DNA of 64,000 nucleotides. Origin: Ascarosepion bandense. Taxonomy: Eukaryota; Mollusca; Cephalopoda; Sepiida; Sepiidae. Positions 35,646 through 45,740 of this stretch are shown piece after piece (the stretch's first letter is position 1; the number at the start of each line of letters is the position of its first letter). The notes under the pieces were generated by a model. The model made no database searches and had not been told where the DNA came from. It saw only the letters and a list, made by a program, of their open reading frames with translations. Position numbers and translations under genes: made by a program. The stretch lies in NCBI GenBank assembly GCA_037127315.1, contig JBBBDQ010000330.1, positions 971,001 to 1,035,000 on the forward strand. The letters run 5' to 3'.

Positions 35646-36205
35646 AAAAAATAAAAGAAAATCTAAATCAATAAACAAGTAAACAAATTAAGAAATAATA
35701 AATTAACAAACTACAAATACACACAAGTAATAATAACAATCAAAGACAATAAAGTAATCAATAATGAATAATGAGTAAAAAAAGTTAAATAATACTATAA
35801 AACAGTTAAAAATTACTGCATTCAGAGCCACAATTGTTTCTACTCAATAACATCAAGAATAATTTGAAACATAACCATTACCACTCACCCAAGATAAAAT
35901 ATATACCTTTTACACATAAGATCAGCATATATAGTCAAGCTAAAATACAACACACATGGCCTGACAATTTAAGCATGAAACAGACTGTTGCCACTAGCAT
36001 ACCTTAAAATTATATTTTTATCATGTATATTTTAAAAATTGCCATATTTATAGAGAAAGAGGGCTCAGTATTGGAGTGCATTTCTAAAGATAGTAAAGAC
36101 AGGAATCAACAATGCAGATTGACTGCCTGTTTCACACTTCAGTGTGATCTTCAGATCAAGTACCACTGCTCCTTTGATGGGTTTGTGTATATAGGTCACT
36201 ATAAT
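35646..36205. repeat. Downstream flank of the Penelope-like element
   Basis: A-rich to about 35950. At about 35953-35998 lies a segment whose minus strand reads CAACAGTCTGTTTCATGC and TTGTCAGGCCATGTG. Its partner phrase GCAACAGTCTGTTTCACGCT occurs in the opposite orientation at 34945, inside the coding remnant, and another copy lies at 4085. A related ACTGCCTGTTTCACACTTCA follows at 36121. Confidence 0.5.
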
Positions 36206-36720
36206 ATATGCCCATTCTTCAGTGCTTTATTGATCCATTCTTCAGCCCACTTCAGGTGATCAATTTTCCAACTCATGATTCATTCTTTAGCCCTCTTCAC
36301 ATAATCAATTCTCCAACTTTCTTCAACTGATCCATTCATCAACACTTTAGCTGATCAATTCTTTGGCTCTTTTCAACTGATTAGTTCTTCAGCCCTTTCA
36401 AATGAGCCATTTTCAGCCCCTCCACTTGAGCAATTTTTCAGGTATCTTATGCAGTCTTTTCAAGGGATTCATTGATAAGCTCTCTTAAGCTGATCAATTC
36501 TTTGATCGTTTTCAGTTGATCAATTCCTCAAATCTTTTTAACTGATCCATTACTCAACTCTCTTCAGTTGATTTATTCTTCATCTCTTTTCAAGGGAACC
36601 ATTCTTCAAGCCACTTCAAATCCATTCTTTATCCATCTTGTGTTGATCTATTCTTCAGCTTTCTTCAATTGATCCATTTTTAATCCTTCTTTAGCAAATC
36701 AATTCTTGTCAGGTTTAATC
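36206..36720. repeat. Degenerate minisatellite, period about 25 bp
   Basis: About 20 imperfect units of the type TTCAACTGATCAATTCTTC plus AGCCCT, with spacing of 24-26 bp between successive TGATC(C/A)ATTCTT blocks. Old and variable, with no uniform core. Confidence 0.8.
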
Positions 36721-36942
36721 CCTTAGGCAAAAGAGGAAACTTTTTGACTTTTGCTCTTGAATGAAGTGTTTCTTTTTTTTTTTCACAAATTCTTCCTGAT
36801 TAGGCTGAAAATATGGATCAACCAAAACACGAAAAAACAAAGAGATTTGAGCATCCAGATGATGTTGGATATGTTAATGACTATTTTTTGAAGTTATCGA
36901 CAACAGTCTTCTTAATTTTGTTTCTCTTCATTTGGCCTTGTG

Positions 36943-37036
36943 CACTGATTTACTCAAACTAGTATCCTCACCTTGGTTGTTATAGCTAAATTTTTCCCAT
37001 TGTACCATCCAACATTCTCTAAGATTTCTGTTATAA
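36943..37036. repeat. 94-bp duplicate of 32653-32746
   Basis: Near-identical to the earlier copy: one visible difference, TTATAGCTAAA against TTATAGTTAAA. Flanks differ on both sides. Confidence 0.8.
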
Positions 37037-37109
37037 AGACTAGTGATATGTTTTGTTTTTTCAATGAACAAATGATAAGGTCAAGTGTGAATTTTTTTCA
37101 ATCAAATTT

Positions 37110-37605
37110 ACTTGAAGCAAGACAGTAAAGCCACTAAGACACAGGGAATTGTTATGTATGAAAGAATTAGCAAATAAAAACATGATTGAGGAGGAAGAAC
37201 AATAGAAAAGTAATCAGGAAAACAGTAGATAACCACTGGCACTGCATTTAAATTTTTGAAGATCAAAGTTGGCCGGAAACTTGGAGTTGGAAGCGAGTTC
37301 TACAAGTGTGAAGTGCAAAGAAAGAAACTGTTAGAATAGAACTTATGGTTACATCTAGCCAGTTCAAATATCAATTGATGAGACCTTGCTACTAATCTAG
37401 TACAAAGCATAGATTCATAAGGTCTAAGTACCATAGTGAAGAACTCATCCAAACAAATACCATGAAAGGATTTATTGAAAAGATACAGGGAGGCAACTTT
37501 ATGGTAGTGGGAAAGTGACTCAAGTCAATGCAAGACCAATAATATTGCTGATCACTTTGTTGGATTTTATCAAGAATCACCAAATATATAGCAGGAGTGC
37601 TGGAA
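37110..37605 (-). mobile_element. 5'-truncated LINE (45.7-kb family)
   Basis: The plus strand starts with a decayed inverted 3' end (ACTTGAAGCAAGACAGTAAA). The 3' UTR and C-terminal coding region follow, up to the 'L-I-KV' segment near 37600. Multiple frame breaks. It lies directly next to a second fragment of the family in the same orientation. Confidence 0.8.
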
Positions 37606-37639
37606 CAAAAAAAAAAAGATTAGTTTTTTGTTTAATACA

Positions 37640-38183
37640 TTTGACACCATGCAAGGCAGTAAAGCCTCTATGACAAGGGGCTACTGGGTATAGAAGTATT
37701 AATAATGATAAATAATGATGTTATTAATAATAATAACAGAAGTATTAATAATGAGCATGAAGAGAAAAGAGTAATCAAGAGGACAGTAGATAGCAATTGT
37801 CATTGTACTTAATCTTTTGCAGATTAAAGTTGACTGGAAAGCATGGAGCAAGAAGGGAGTTCCACAAGTAAGATGTACCAGAAAAGAAACCATTAGCATA
37901 AAACTTACAGGTACAGCTAATCAGCTCAACTATAAATTGATGAGATCTTGATGCCAGTCTAGTACTGTGCTTAAATTAAAAATGTTTAGGTACCATAGCA
38001 AAGAGCTCATTCAAACAATTACCATAGAAGTGTGTACAAAAAAAGCACAGTGAGGCAACCTTATGGCAGCGGAAAAGCTGACTAGAGCTGAGCCACTAAA
38101 TCACAGCTGATAATATTGGTGATTCTTCTTTCGATGTTATCAAGAAGCTAAAGTAGAGGTGAATGGTAGACTTATAGATAGGT
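37640..38183 (-). mobile_element. LINE fragment (45.7-kb family), interrupted by a composite SINE
   Basis: Plus strand begins ATGCAAGGCAGTAAAGCCTC (decayed inverted 3' end). LINE similarity runs to 38183, where a 492-bp insertion begins, and resumes at 38687 (AATTCTGGAGAGAAAAATGA) to about 38760. The reading frame is broken. Confidence 0.8.
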
Positions 38184-38675
38184 TGTTGGTTGTTTTGTTT
38201 TTATGGCATATCAACCTCGGCGGGTCATTTATTGCCAACTAAATTTTATTTATTGCTGGTAATACCTTTTTCTTTCAATAACTTATTGTTGTTTTTTTTA
38301 TATAAGTTTTGTATCGAGTAATACTTTTTCTTTTTGAGTATCAAAATTCATTGGGATTTATTTTAAGGGCAGGGTCCCCAAGTCCTACCCTTGTTATTTA
38401 ACCCATAACTGGAGGGAAGGGATGGATTAATACCTTTCCCAAGGATGCCAGTGCTTAAGTGAATGCAGGGTATGTAACTAGAATTTGAACTCGGCTCACC
38501 GATTTCTCTTTCGGAGCCGATATCCACTGCACCACAACGCACATCCATCACTAAACGCTTACAGCACCTGGTATTCTCAAGTGGTCACCCATCTAAGTAA
38601 TAACCAGGGTCAACGTTGCTTAACTTTGGTGATCGAGCAAGAACCGATGTATTCAACGTGATATGGCCGTAAGCC
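38184..38675 (-). mobile_element. Composite SINE: 5S rRNA head + tRNA-type SINE body + unique tail
   Basis: A 492-bp insertion flanked by an 11-bp target-site duplication, TATAGATAGGT (38173-38183 and 38676-38686), inside a LINE. Read on the minus strand it starts at the first base of a full-length 5S rRNA-like sequence (38674 to about 38555). After a short linker comes the first half of the 15.4-kb SINE family (GTGCGTTGTGGTGCAGTGGA, 38548 to about 38380). A unique AT-rich region of about 190 bp then ends in ACAACCAACAACC. The duplication encloses all three parts, so they moved as one unit. The 5S internal promoter would drive pol III transcription (inference). Confidence 0.8.
38555..38674 (-). 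rRNA. 5S rRNA-like sequence (SINE head, pseudogene)
   Basis: 120 bp on the minus strand aligns end to end with metazoan 5S rRNA: TACGGCCATATCACGTTGAA at the 5' side, GATCACCAAAGTTAAGCAAC (internal control region A), GATGGGTGACCACTTGAGAA (box C region) and GGTGCTGTAAGC at the 3' end. Most differences from the molluscan type are transitions, as expected from decay of CpGs. It is part of a mobile element, not a ribosomal gene cluster. Confidence 0.85.
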
Positions 38676-38686
38676 TATAGATAGGT

Positions 38687-38765
38687 AAAACAAATTCTGG
38701 AGAGAAAAATGACCTAGTGTGACAGTGAACCAACTTTCTTAGCAGATGGCCTGGCAATGAAAAGG
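38687..38765 (-). mobile_element. Continuation of the interrupted LINE
   Basis: AGAAAAATGACCTAGTGTGA and TTTCTTAGCAGATGGCCTGG align with the same region of the other minus-strand LINE copies (compare 1618-1680). They resume exactly after the composite SINE's second target-site copy. Confidence 0.8.
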
Positions 38766-38816
38766 AAACAAGTGATCCTCTCTCATTATTTGGAGAAAAT
38801 TAATCAGAAAATGACA

Positions 38817-39698
38817 TGGTTATTCACAGGGGAAATTGTCACCATTTTATATTTTTTTAAATTTTGCCCATGTGCGTTGTTTGTTTTAGATTTTGTTGAC
38901 TGCACAGTATAATAGAGACAGTTGGGCACCATCTGTGAGAAAACTAGCACCATGATACAATTCACTCTAGCAGAAATTGGAAACAGCATGCTGTAATGCT
39001 TGACTTTTGTGCCAGAAGCTCCAATACAAACATTTCACTGTGTTTGGGTGTCAATCTGAGGATAGTGCAGAGGATTTAGAAAGAGTTGGATGAGTCTAAT
39101 GGTGATTATGAAGGTATTTCGAGTGATCACTAGTGATGGCAACATTATGCCTCCATTCATCTTCCCACAGGGCCTCAGGTTCAACATTGAAGCTTACATC
39201 AAGTGCCTAGAGGAGGTAGTGCTGCCCTGAGTCAAGAAGGTGGCTGCTAGAAGGTCCTATGTCTAATAACAGAACTGTACATCATGCCTCATAAGCAGGA
39301 GAATCCAGTCATGGCTGTTAGACAATTTCTGTCACCACATCACTCCTTACATCTGGCCGTCTAACTTGTAAGAATGCAAACCCCTGAATTATTATGTGTG
39401 AGGCATAGTTAAATGAGGGACTAACAAAACTCCTTGTATCATCAAAGATGAACTGAAGGTAAGGATTATGGCAGCATTCACCAACTTAAACAAGGAGACC
39501 ATTCAAAAGAGCTGTGGGAGATTCCAAAATTGTCTGGAGGCTGTAGTTGAAGCCAATGGTTATTTTATTGAATAAATTTACATCTTTAGTATTTCAAGAT
39601 ATTTTTGTGTAATTTTGGTAAATATATCAAGTAAATTGAGATGTCAGTGTTATTTTCATTTTTGTATAATTTAAACAACAATTCATCCATCACTCCTG
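38817..39698 (+). mobile_element. mariner-like transposon, internally deleted, copy 2
   Basis: Left end GGTTATTCACAGGGGAAATT and right end AATTCATCCATCACTCCTG are imperfect inverted repeats, the latter followed by TA. The N-terminal DNA-binding piece ends at about 39115 (minus the stops, 'SNGDYEG'). The sequence then jumps to GDGNIMPPFIFPQGLRFN, AYIKCLEEVVLP and the decayed second Asp region (QQNCTSC where QQD.AP.H is expected). Next are the third-acidic region (here stop-riddled) and TNLNKETIQKSCGRFQNCLE, AVVEANGYFIE. Missing the first catalytic Asp; inactive. Confidence 0.8.
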
Positions 39699-39844
39699 TA
39701 TATATATATATATATATATATATATGCTGAAGTAAAATGATCTGGTAACATCCAGAATATGTTTGAATTTTTGAATTTACATGTGGTTAAATACACAGGT
39801 AATATAGCTGGACAATTTCTTCACAGATGAAGATAAACCAACAG

Positions 39845-40190
39845 ATATGGTTCTACAGAAGGATGCTGAGAACGCCATGAACAGAACATGTGAGCAACAA
39901 GGAAGTTTTAAGGAAAATTAAAAGAAAAGGAACATTTGTACTTAGAATCAGAAAGAGACAGTTGAAATTTTGAGGACACATAATGCGAAAAGAGGGCTTG
40001 GAGAATTTAACACTCACAGGACATATTGAATACAAAACGGAAGGAAGAAAAACAGTAAGTAACCTACCTAACAAGATTTTGTAAATAGATGGCAGAACAG
40101 GGACTGGGAAGAATGGTAAGAAAACAGCCAGGATATGGTGGAGAGTCATGATCACCTATGTTCTAAAGGAATTTGGTCCCTAAAAGAAGA
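39845..40190 (+). pseudogene. Non-LTR retrotransposon C-terminus, different family
   Basis: Translation gives TEHVSNKEVLRKIKRKGTFV, LRIRKRQLKF, stop, GHIMRKEGLENLTLTGHI, then GRTGTGKNGKKTARIWWRVM and ITYVLKEFGP before a stop and an (AAG)n tail. The 'L.R....E.VLR......L....RQL.FLGH..R...L...L.G.I.G.R..G' pattern is the post-RT C-terminus of RTE/R4-like LINE polyproteins. Two in-frame stops, and no RT or endonuclease core remains. Confidence 0.75.
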
Positions 40191-40211
40191 AGAAGATGAT
40201 GTTCAATACAT

Positions 40212-40522
40212 TCAGTCAGTCAGTTAAGTGCCATATGTGATACATGCTTGGGTGATCATGTCCCGAAAGAGACATGACTGACTGGGCAGAAGATTATCCC
40301 GCAGTAGGTTGCCATTGCTTTCTGCGGTAGACTGGTTGCCAACCAAGGCTATAGAACCCAATCCGTCCTGTTATTTGACCCATAGCTGAAGGGAAGAGAT
40401 GGATTAATACCTTTCCCAAGGGTATTTGTGCGTATATGATTGCAACAAATTTAGCTGGAATTTGAACTCGGCTCTCCAATTTCTCGTTCCGAGTCGATAT
40501 CCACTGGACCACAACGCACATC
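40212..40522 (-). mobile_element. SINE (15.4-kb family), full length, reverse
   Basis: Plus strand runs from CAGTCAGTCAGTTAAGTGCC (inverted 3' end) to GATATCCACTGGACCACAAC and CGCACATCC (inverted head). The last 15 bases are partly repeated just after it (TGGACCACAACACACC). One of the better-preserved copies. Confidence 0.85.
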
Positions 40523-40857
40523 CTGGACCACAACACACCACAGGTTCTAAAATAAGGGGGTGTATATCAACATTATTCATGTCTCTTATTAACAGATTAT
40601 CTTTCTTGGGTGTTATCCCAGGTCTGTATTCTTGCATTCATACAATCATACAGATGGCAAATGCTATTTTGTAATACGCTATTCTATGTTTTTTGCTCTT
40701 GTTGATGCAATACTGCAAGAAATATGGTTGGATGATTTCAGTCAGTAATTCTCTAAGTGTCTTGAGTATCTTTGAGATATTGCCATAAGGAGAAATCTGG
40801 TGAATGTGATACATATTAAATCCCATCTAGTTTTGTTACCTTTCTTTTCATCATTCC

Positions 40858-41218
40858 ACCCCAAGAAAGGCAATAGTGCCACTAAGATAAATTGTAAATG
40901 CAATTTCTACTCTAGCAGCTTCTTTTCTTGCACTTCCTGCCTATGGAATTCCTTTCTGTTTACTTGCTTTCCCGACAGCTATAATCTTCAAGAAATCAAA
41001 TGTAAAGTCAATAATCATCTCCTATCTCACTAACTTGCATCCTCTCTCTCATGCTTCTTTCTCCATCCAATTCACTCTCATCAGTATTCTCATCCTTCTC
41101 TTACCCTCTTCCTGACACTCACTGTAACCTGACACTCTTTCTCGTAACTTTCTTCCTATGTAATCCCTGCACAACAGCGGCAGTAAAAAGCCTTGCTTGG
41201 AGTGACACGATTATAAAA
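40858..41218 (+). mobile_element. LINE 3' end (45.7-kb family), plus strand
   Basis: After about 35 bp that look like an inverted LINE 3' tip (CCCCAAGAAAGGCAATAGTG), the plus strand reads FYSSSFFSCTSCLWNSF and YNLQEIKCKVNNHLLSH. These align with the last 45 residues of the intact LINE (FYSNSFFPRTSRLWNSL...YNLQEFKCKVNRHLLTH). The 3' UTR and poly-A follow, ending at about 41228. Frame intact only over the last segment. Confidence 0.85.
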
Positions 41219-41228
41219 AAAAAGATGC

Positions 41229-41400
41229 AGTGGCTTTCTAGGAGTTGAAAGAGAATGAAAAAAACTTTAGTGAGGAGTAGGACAATAAAAGAACAGGGTT
41301 CAGGTAAACAGAAGATGGTAATTGACATTGCATTTCAAATTTTGAATATTTTAAGAAACCAAAGGAAGCAAGAAACCAAAGGGAGTTTCACAGATGAGTT
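41229..41400 (-). mobile_element. LINE 3' UTR fragment, opposite orientation
   Basis: GGACAATAAAAGAACAG and GAAGCAAGAAACC match the minus-strand copies near 9650-9760. It lies tail to tail with the preceding plus-strand LINE end. Confidence 0.7.
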
Positions 41401-41964
41401 TTTTTTGTTTTTTTTTACCATGATGTTCACCCTATACAAAGCCTAGGGGCCACTTGAAGTAAAAAGTTACAGGGTAAAAAGTACAACTTATGCAGATATG
41501 TGTGGAAGATAGCAGTTAATCCTAGACTTAAACAGGTTAAGAATGTGTGTGGCATGGCAGCTCTTAGCAATGAAAGTTAGGACTGGTGGAACTAAGGAGT
41601 GTAGTTTATCTGAACACTCATTGTGGAAATAGTGATAGAGTAGTGAGCACTAATGATAAATCAATTTTTCTCTTTCTCATCCCTAACCATGAATTAAATA
41701 GCAGCTTAAACTTGGATCTTCAGCTTTGGGTGGCAGCCAGTATAGGAGAAGTACAAATCTGAATTAAAAACTGTGGCAACAGAAAAGCATTCCACAATCT
41801 TTCCTCAGAAGTCATCACAATTTACATGTGATAAAAAAGAAATTCATGGTTGCCTATGTCCTGAATGGATATAATATTAAGGAAATTAAAAAAAGAAAGA
41901 CTATCATTTGGAGTCAGTCTGGTTGCAAGACAATTTTTTTTATTTGGTGTAAGGAGTTTCTTTA
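41401..41964. other. Unassigned DNA
   Basis: No gene seen. The stretch 41690-41870 has a SINE-like feel ('GAATTAAATAGCAGC', 'TTTGGGTGGCAGCCAGTATA') and may be a highly decayed copy of the 15.4-kb SINE. Confidence 0.4.
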
Positions 41965-42925
41965 CAGAATAAAGTGAATGAAATTGCATTCGGAATGATG
42001 AAGTGAATGAAATTGCAGTTGAATTTATAAATTGAATGAAATTGTATTCGAAAGTGAAATAAATGAAATTTCCTTCAGAATAATAAAGTAAATGAAATTA
42101 CCTCTAGAGTGATAAAATGAATAAAACTGCTTCCAGAGTGAAAAAGTGAATTTAATTGCATCTAGAGTGATGGAGCAAATGAAACTTCATTCAGAATTAT
42201 ATAATAAATGAAATTGCATCCAGAGTAGGGAAATTTAATAAAATTGAAACCAGGGTGATGAAATTAATAAGATTGCATCCAGAGTGGTGAAGTGAATGAA
42301 ATTGCATCTGGAGTGAAGTAAATGAAATTACTTTCAGAATGATACAGTGAATGAATTTTCATCCAGAGTGATTAAGTGAATGAAATTGCAAATGATATAG
42401 TTGAATGAATTAAATTGCCTCCAGAATTATAAACTAAATGAAATTGTATTTGGAGTGGTGAAGTGAATGAAATTGCATATGAACTGATAAGGTAATGAAA
42501 TTGCAACTGGATTGATGATGTGAATGAAACTGCCTCCAAAGTGATTAAGTGAATGAAATTGCATAAGCAGTAGTGAAATTTATTAAATTGCCCCCAGAGT
42601 GATAAAGTGAATGAAATTATCTCCAGAGTGATAAAGTGAATGAAATTGCATCTGGAGTGATTACTTCCAGAAATATAAACTGAATGAAACTGCTTTCAAA
42701 ATGATAAAGTGAATGAAATTGCATCTGGTGTGATGGAGTAAATGAAATTGCCTCCAGAGTGATAGGTAAATTAAATGAAATTGCATCTGGAGTGATAAAG
42801 TAAATGAAATTACCTTCAGAATGTCACAGTGAATGATTTTGCATCCAGAGTGATAAAGTGAATTAAATTGCATCTGGAGTAATGAAGGGAATTAAATTGG
42901 CTCCAGAGTGATAAAATTGAAAATA
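41965..42925. repeat. Minisatellite, period about 29 bp
   Basis: About 33 units of the type GAATGAAATTGCAT + CTGGAGTGATAAAGT, with alternations such as GCATCTGG/GCCTCCAG/ACTTTCAG and variable spacing. Diverged throughout. A 70-codon minus-strand frame near 42661-42873 is only a translation of the repeat. Confidence 0.9.
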
Positions 42926-43464
42926 AAACCTAACAGCACAATGAAAATAGATGTTCTATCTTGTTCAAACTGAATCTCTACTTCTTCCTCAACTAGCCAA
43001 AGAATTTCCATCATAACTGATATTCAGAACAGGTGCATATACATTTTTGGAGCATATTATATTTAGTTGGACATTAGGGCTACTATTCTATGAGTCCAAA
43101 TATCATTGTTAATGTCATACTCCTACCACCTTACTTAACATCCAGTCTAACATGTATAAAAAGCTAGTACAATTGAAGATGGAGATAAAAGATCACCTAT
43201 GAGCTCATTTACCTTATTAGTATAAGTTCACTTCAGGTGGTTGAAAGTATAGTATAAGCACAAAGCAAATACAACTATATGACTTAGACACAATGTTACA
43301 AATGTGACATTGTTGCTAAGTCTGTTTTGAGAACAAATAATGAACCCAACAATTCGATAGAGAGAATTACAACAGCTCAAAATAAAACTAAAAACTATAA
43401 ATTCTTGGAAAATATCTGATATAACCTAACCTAGATTAAAACAAATCTTATTAAGAACATCTAA
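42926..43464. other. Unassigned AT-rich DNA
   Basis: No supported feature. Confidence 0.55.
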
Positions 43465-43490
43465 TCTAAACTTATTTATAAATGGAACTT

Positions 43491-43541
<51 letters not shown>

Positions 43542-43994
43542 CCGTTACCTATAGACACCGAAACGGCTGAACCAATTTTCTTGAAAATTTACACAGTTGT
43601 GCTATAAGCGTCTGCGAATGTTCTTAGCTAGGTTTTGTGTTGCAGTACCCCCGATAAATATCGAAAATCGATAATCAAAAAATCGGGTTATAGAAGGAGT
43701 GGTCCGATTTTAATCAAATTTGGTACCTTCATAGACAAAGACATAAGAAACGATATTCAGAAGTTTCAAGGTTGCAGTTCTTACAATAGTACAGAAAATT
43801 TGATGTCGATACCAGGAAATCAAAATTTGACTTACATCCATTCATTTTTCTTTCAGTCTACGGTTTCGCTTTAACTGGAAACAACTATTGGTATTTAGTC
43901 TTTCGTGCCAAAGTCCAAAGAGTCTGAGCTCCAGAACCATGGATTAGTTTTAAAGCTTTCATTACACCCGAGCAACACCGGGCTATACTGCTAG
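43465..43994 (+). mobile_element. Non-autonomous Helitron-like element, copy 2
   Basis: Starts TCTAAACTTATTTATAAATG after an A and ends GGCTATACTGCTAG before a T. The 3' region holds CCCGAGCAACACCGGG (a 4-bp GC stem) about 10 bases before CTAG. It carries a long (TG)n run at about 43495-43538. Body closely similar to copy 1 at 23037. The 79-codon frame at 43635-43874 lies inside the non-coding body. Confidence 0.7.
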
Positions 43995-44073
43995 TAATAT
44001 CATATTTAGAATAGTTGATATAAAATGAGTATGATTTGATTTATGTATAGTTTGTGTTTGAATATATTTCCCC

Positions 44074-44080
<7 letters not shown>

Positions 44081-44143
<63 letters not shown>
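44081..44143. repeat. (CT)n(TA)n compound microsatellite
   Basis: About 30 bases of CT repeats followed by about 30 bases of TA repeats, directly upstream of Helitron-like copy 3. The same CT-then-TA compound occurs at about 5349-5397. Confidence 0.9.
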
Positions 44144-44155
44144 ATCTAAATCTAA

Positions 44156-44323
44156 TCTAAACTTATTTATAAATGGAACTTTGTCTCTCTGTGTGTGTAT
44201 GTGTCTGTGTGTCTGTGTGTATCTGTTACCTATAGACTCTGAAACGGCTGAACCGATTTTCTTGAAAATTTACACAGTTGTACTATAAGTGTACACCCAA
44301 GCAATGCCAGGCTATACTGCTAG
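44156..44323 (+). mobile_element. Deletion derivative of the Helitron-like element, copy 3
   Basis: Keeps the first 120 or so bases of copy 2 (TCTAAACTTATTTATAAATG through TTTACACAGTTGTACTATAA). It then jumps to the last 40 (ACACCCAAGCAATGCCAGG...CTGCTAG). Still has TC and CTAG ends and A/T flanks. Confidence 0.65.
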
Positions 44324-45177
44324 TATATATATATATAAGTGTGCATTAAAAGTAGCCTTAATAATTTTCTAATTTTGCTAAAATAAAGTTTAAAAAATCA
44401 AAAAATCTGAATGAATGAATAAACATTGAGGACTAATTATACTTAAGCCTATCAGCCACTACTTCTGCTTAGAAAAGAGTGACTGGAAGGATTTGATATA
44501 AATTGATTGTGAAACCATATGGGAAAAATTAAGGTTTTATAGCAAAAAAAAGGCCATGCTACATTGGCTGTCACACATTTTTACCAAGGATCAAAATCGC
44601 TCTGAAATTGAAAAATATGCAACTGGTCACTGTTGTGATAAAGAACAGACAATGTTAGTGCCTGATTCCAAATGATGGTCCACCTCAAGCAACATCTACA
44701 AATGAACAAAAAAAAAGGCGGAAAATGGATTGAAGTAGATTATAAAGAACTTAAACATATTACTATGCTGTAGTGTACATATAGCATCAATCAATGAAAT
44801 ATAGAATATGAAGGATGACATTTCTAGACATTAGAGAAAATGCTAATAAACTAATCAACGTGAAAAGGATCAGTATTAAAAAAATGATTGATTCGTGCGG
44901 GCATTGCTGAGCTTGAAGAAAATGATAAAACTATAAGAAATTAGAATTAGCGAATATTAGAATGAAAAATGTTAGAATAGCAGTTAATATAAAGGAAAAT
45001 GATAATACAGAAAGACAAAGTAACAATATATGCAAAAATAGACCAAAAACAAAAACAAAATCTGTTAAGAAAAGAGAGAGAAAAAAAAAACAATACAATA
45101 TGAAAAAAAACTGGGGATATGAAAACATTAGAAGTGAACTTGTAAAAGAAGATGACACTATTTACATGCAGTGTATT
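44324..45177. other. Unassigned DNA
   Basis: Short TA run after copy 3. An Asn/Lys-rich plus-strand frame at 44962-45243 and a Phe-rich antisense frame are AT-composition artefacts. No gene supported. Confidence 0.5.
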
Positions 45178-45351
45178 GTTTTCATCTTTATTATCAAACT
45201 ATTTTGGCCATTCTTCCTTCCAGCTTTTATCAGATGCTTATGAATCTGGATAAATTTTGAACTGAACTCGTTATTTAAGTAAAGTGTTCTTATTCCACAG
45301 CTCATGTCCACCCCCTTCTTTTGAATGAGTTTAGAGGTGATCACCTTGTTT
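45178..45351. repeat. Left half of a CTGATGA foldback element, split by the LINE
   Basis: TTGTTTTCATCTTTATTATC (arm-like) is followed by minus-strand ATCTGATAAAAGCTGGAAGG...GGCCAAAATAG, then TTTTGAACTGAACTCGTTAT, parallel to 13330 and 18473. The other half is at 48832-48960. Confidence 0.6.
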
Positions 45352-45740
45352 CTTGTTTAGGAAGGGGTTCCCGGTTCATCCCCTTTCTCTGGTCTTGGTG
45401 TTAGTTCAGCTGGAAGCTCTTTGCAGTTACGGAGTATGGTGGCAACGTCTTTACATTCTGAGGGTACCGGGTTGGCAGTTTCCTGGTTGCTGCTTCCGAC
45501 TGGTAGTTAGGAGCCCGAACTCTTGCGTAGCGTCTTGAGAGGCTGCTCTGATCAACAGTTGAATAATACCGGGGTTCTTGTAGTGCCATATCGCGCATGG
45601 ACGGGCGTCCCTGCATGAACGTTCGGTGGGCAACCCCGAGGCCACATTATGTTGTAGGCCGCGCCAGTCTCCATCCTTCACAAGTTGCAAATGATTGACC
45701 GACTGATTCTATTCTAAGACCACTCCTTAACTGAATTACT
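45352..45740 (+). promoter_or_regulatory. 5' UTR / internal promoter region of the intact LINE
   Basis: An abrupt change from AT-rich host DNA to GC-richer, CpG-containing sequence near 45352, running to the start codon at 45741. Non-LTR elements carry their promoter inside the 5' UTR, so this should contain it. Antisense frames here (45401-45690) have no domain. The exact 5' end is uncertain because I see no clear target-site duplication. Confidence 0.55.

Noticed and set aside
44962..45243. 93-codon Lys/Asn-rich frame
   Set aside because: Composition is that of AT-rich non-coding DNA; no domain, and it ends inside a foldback repeat.
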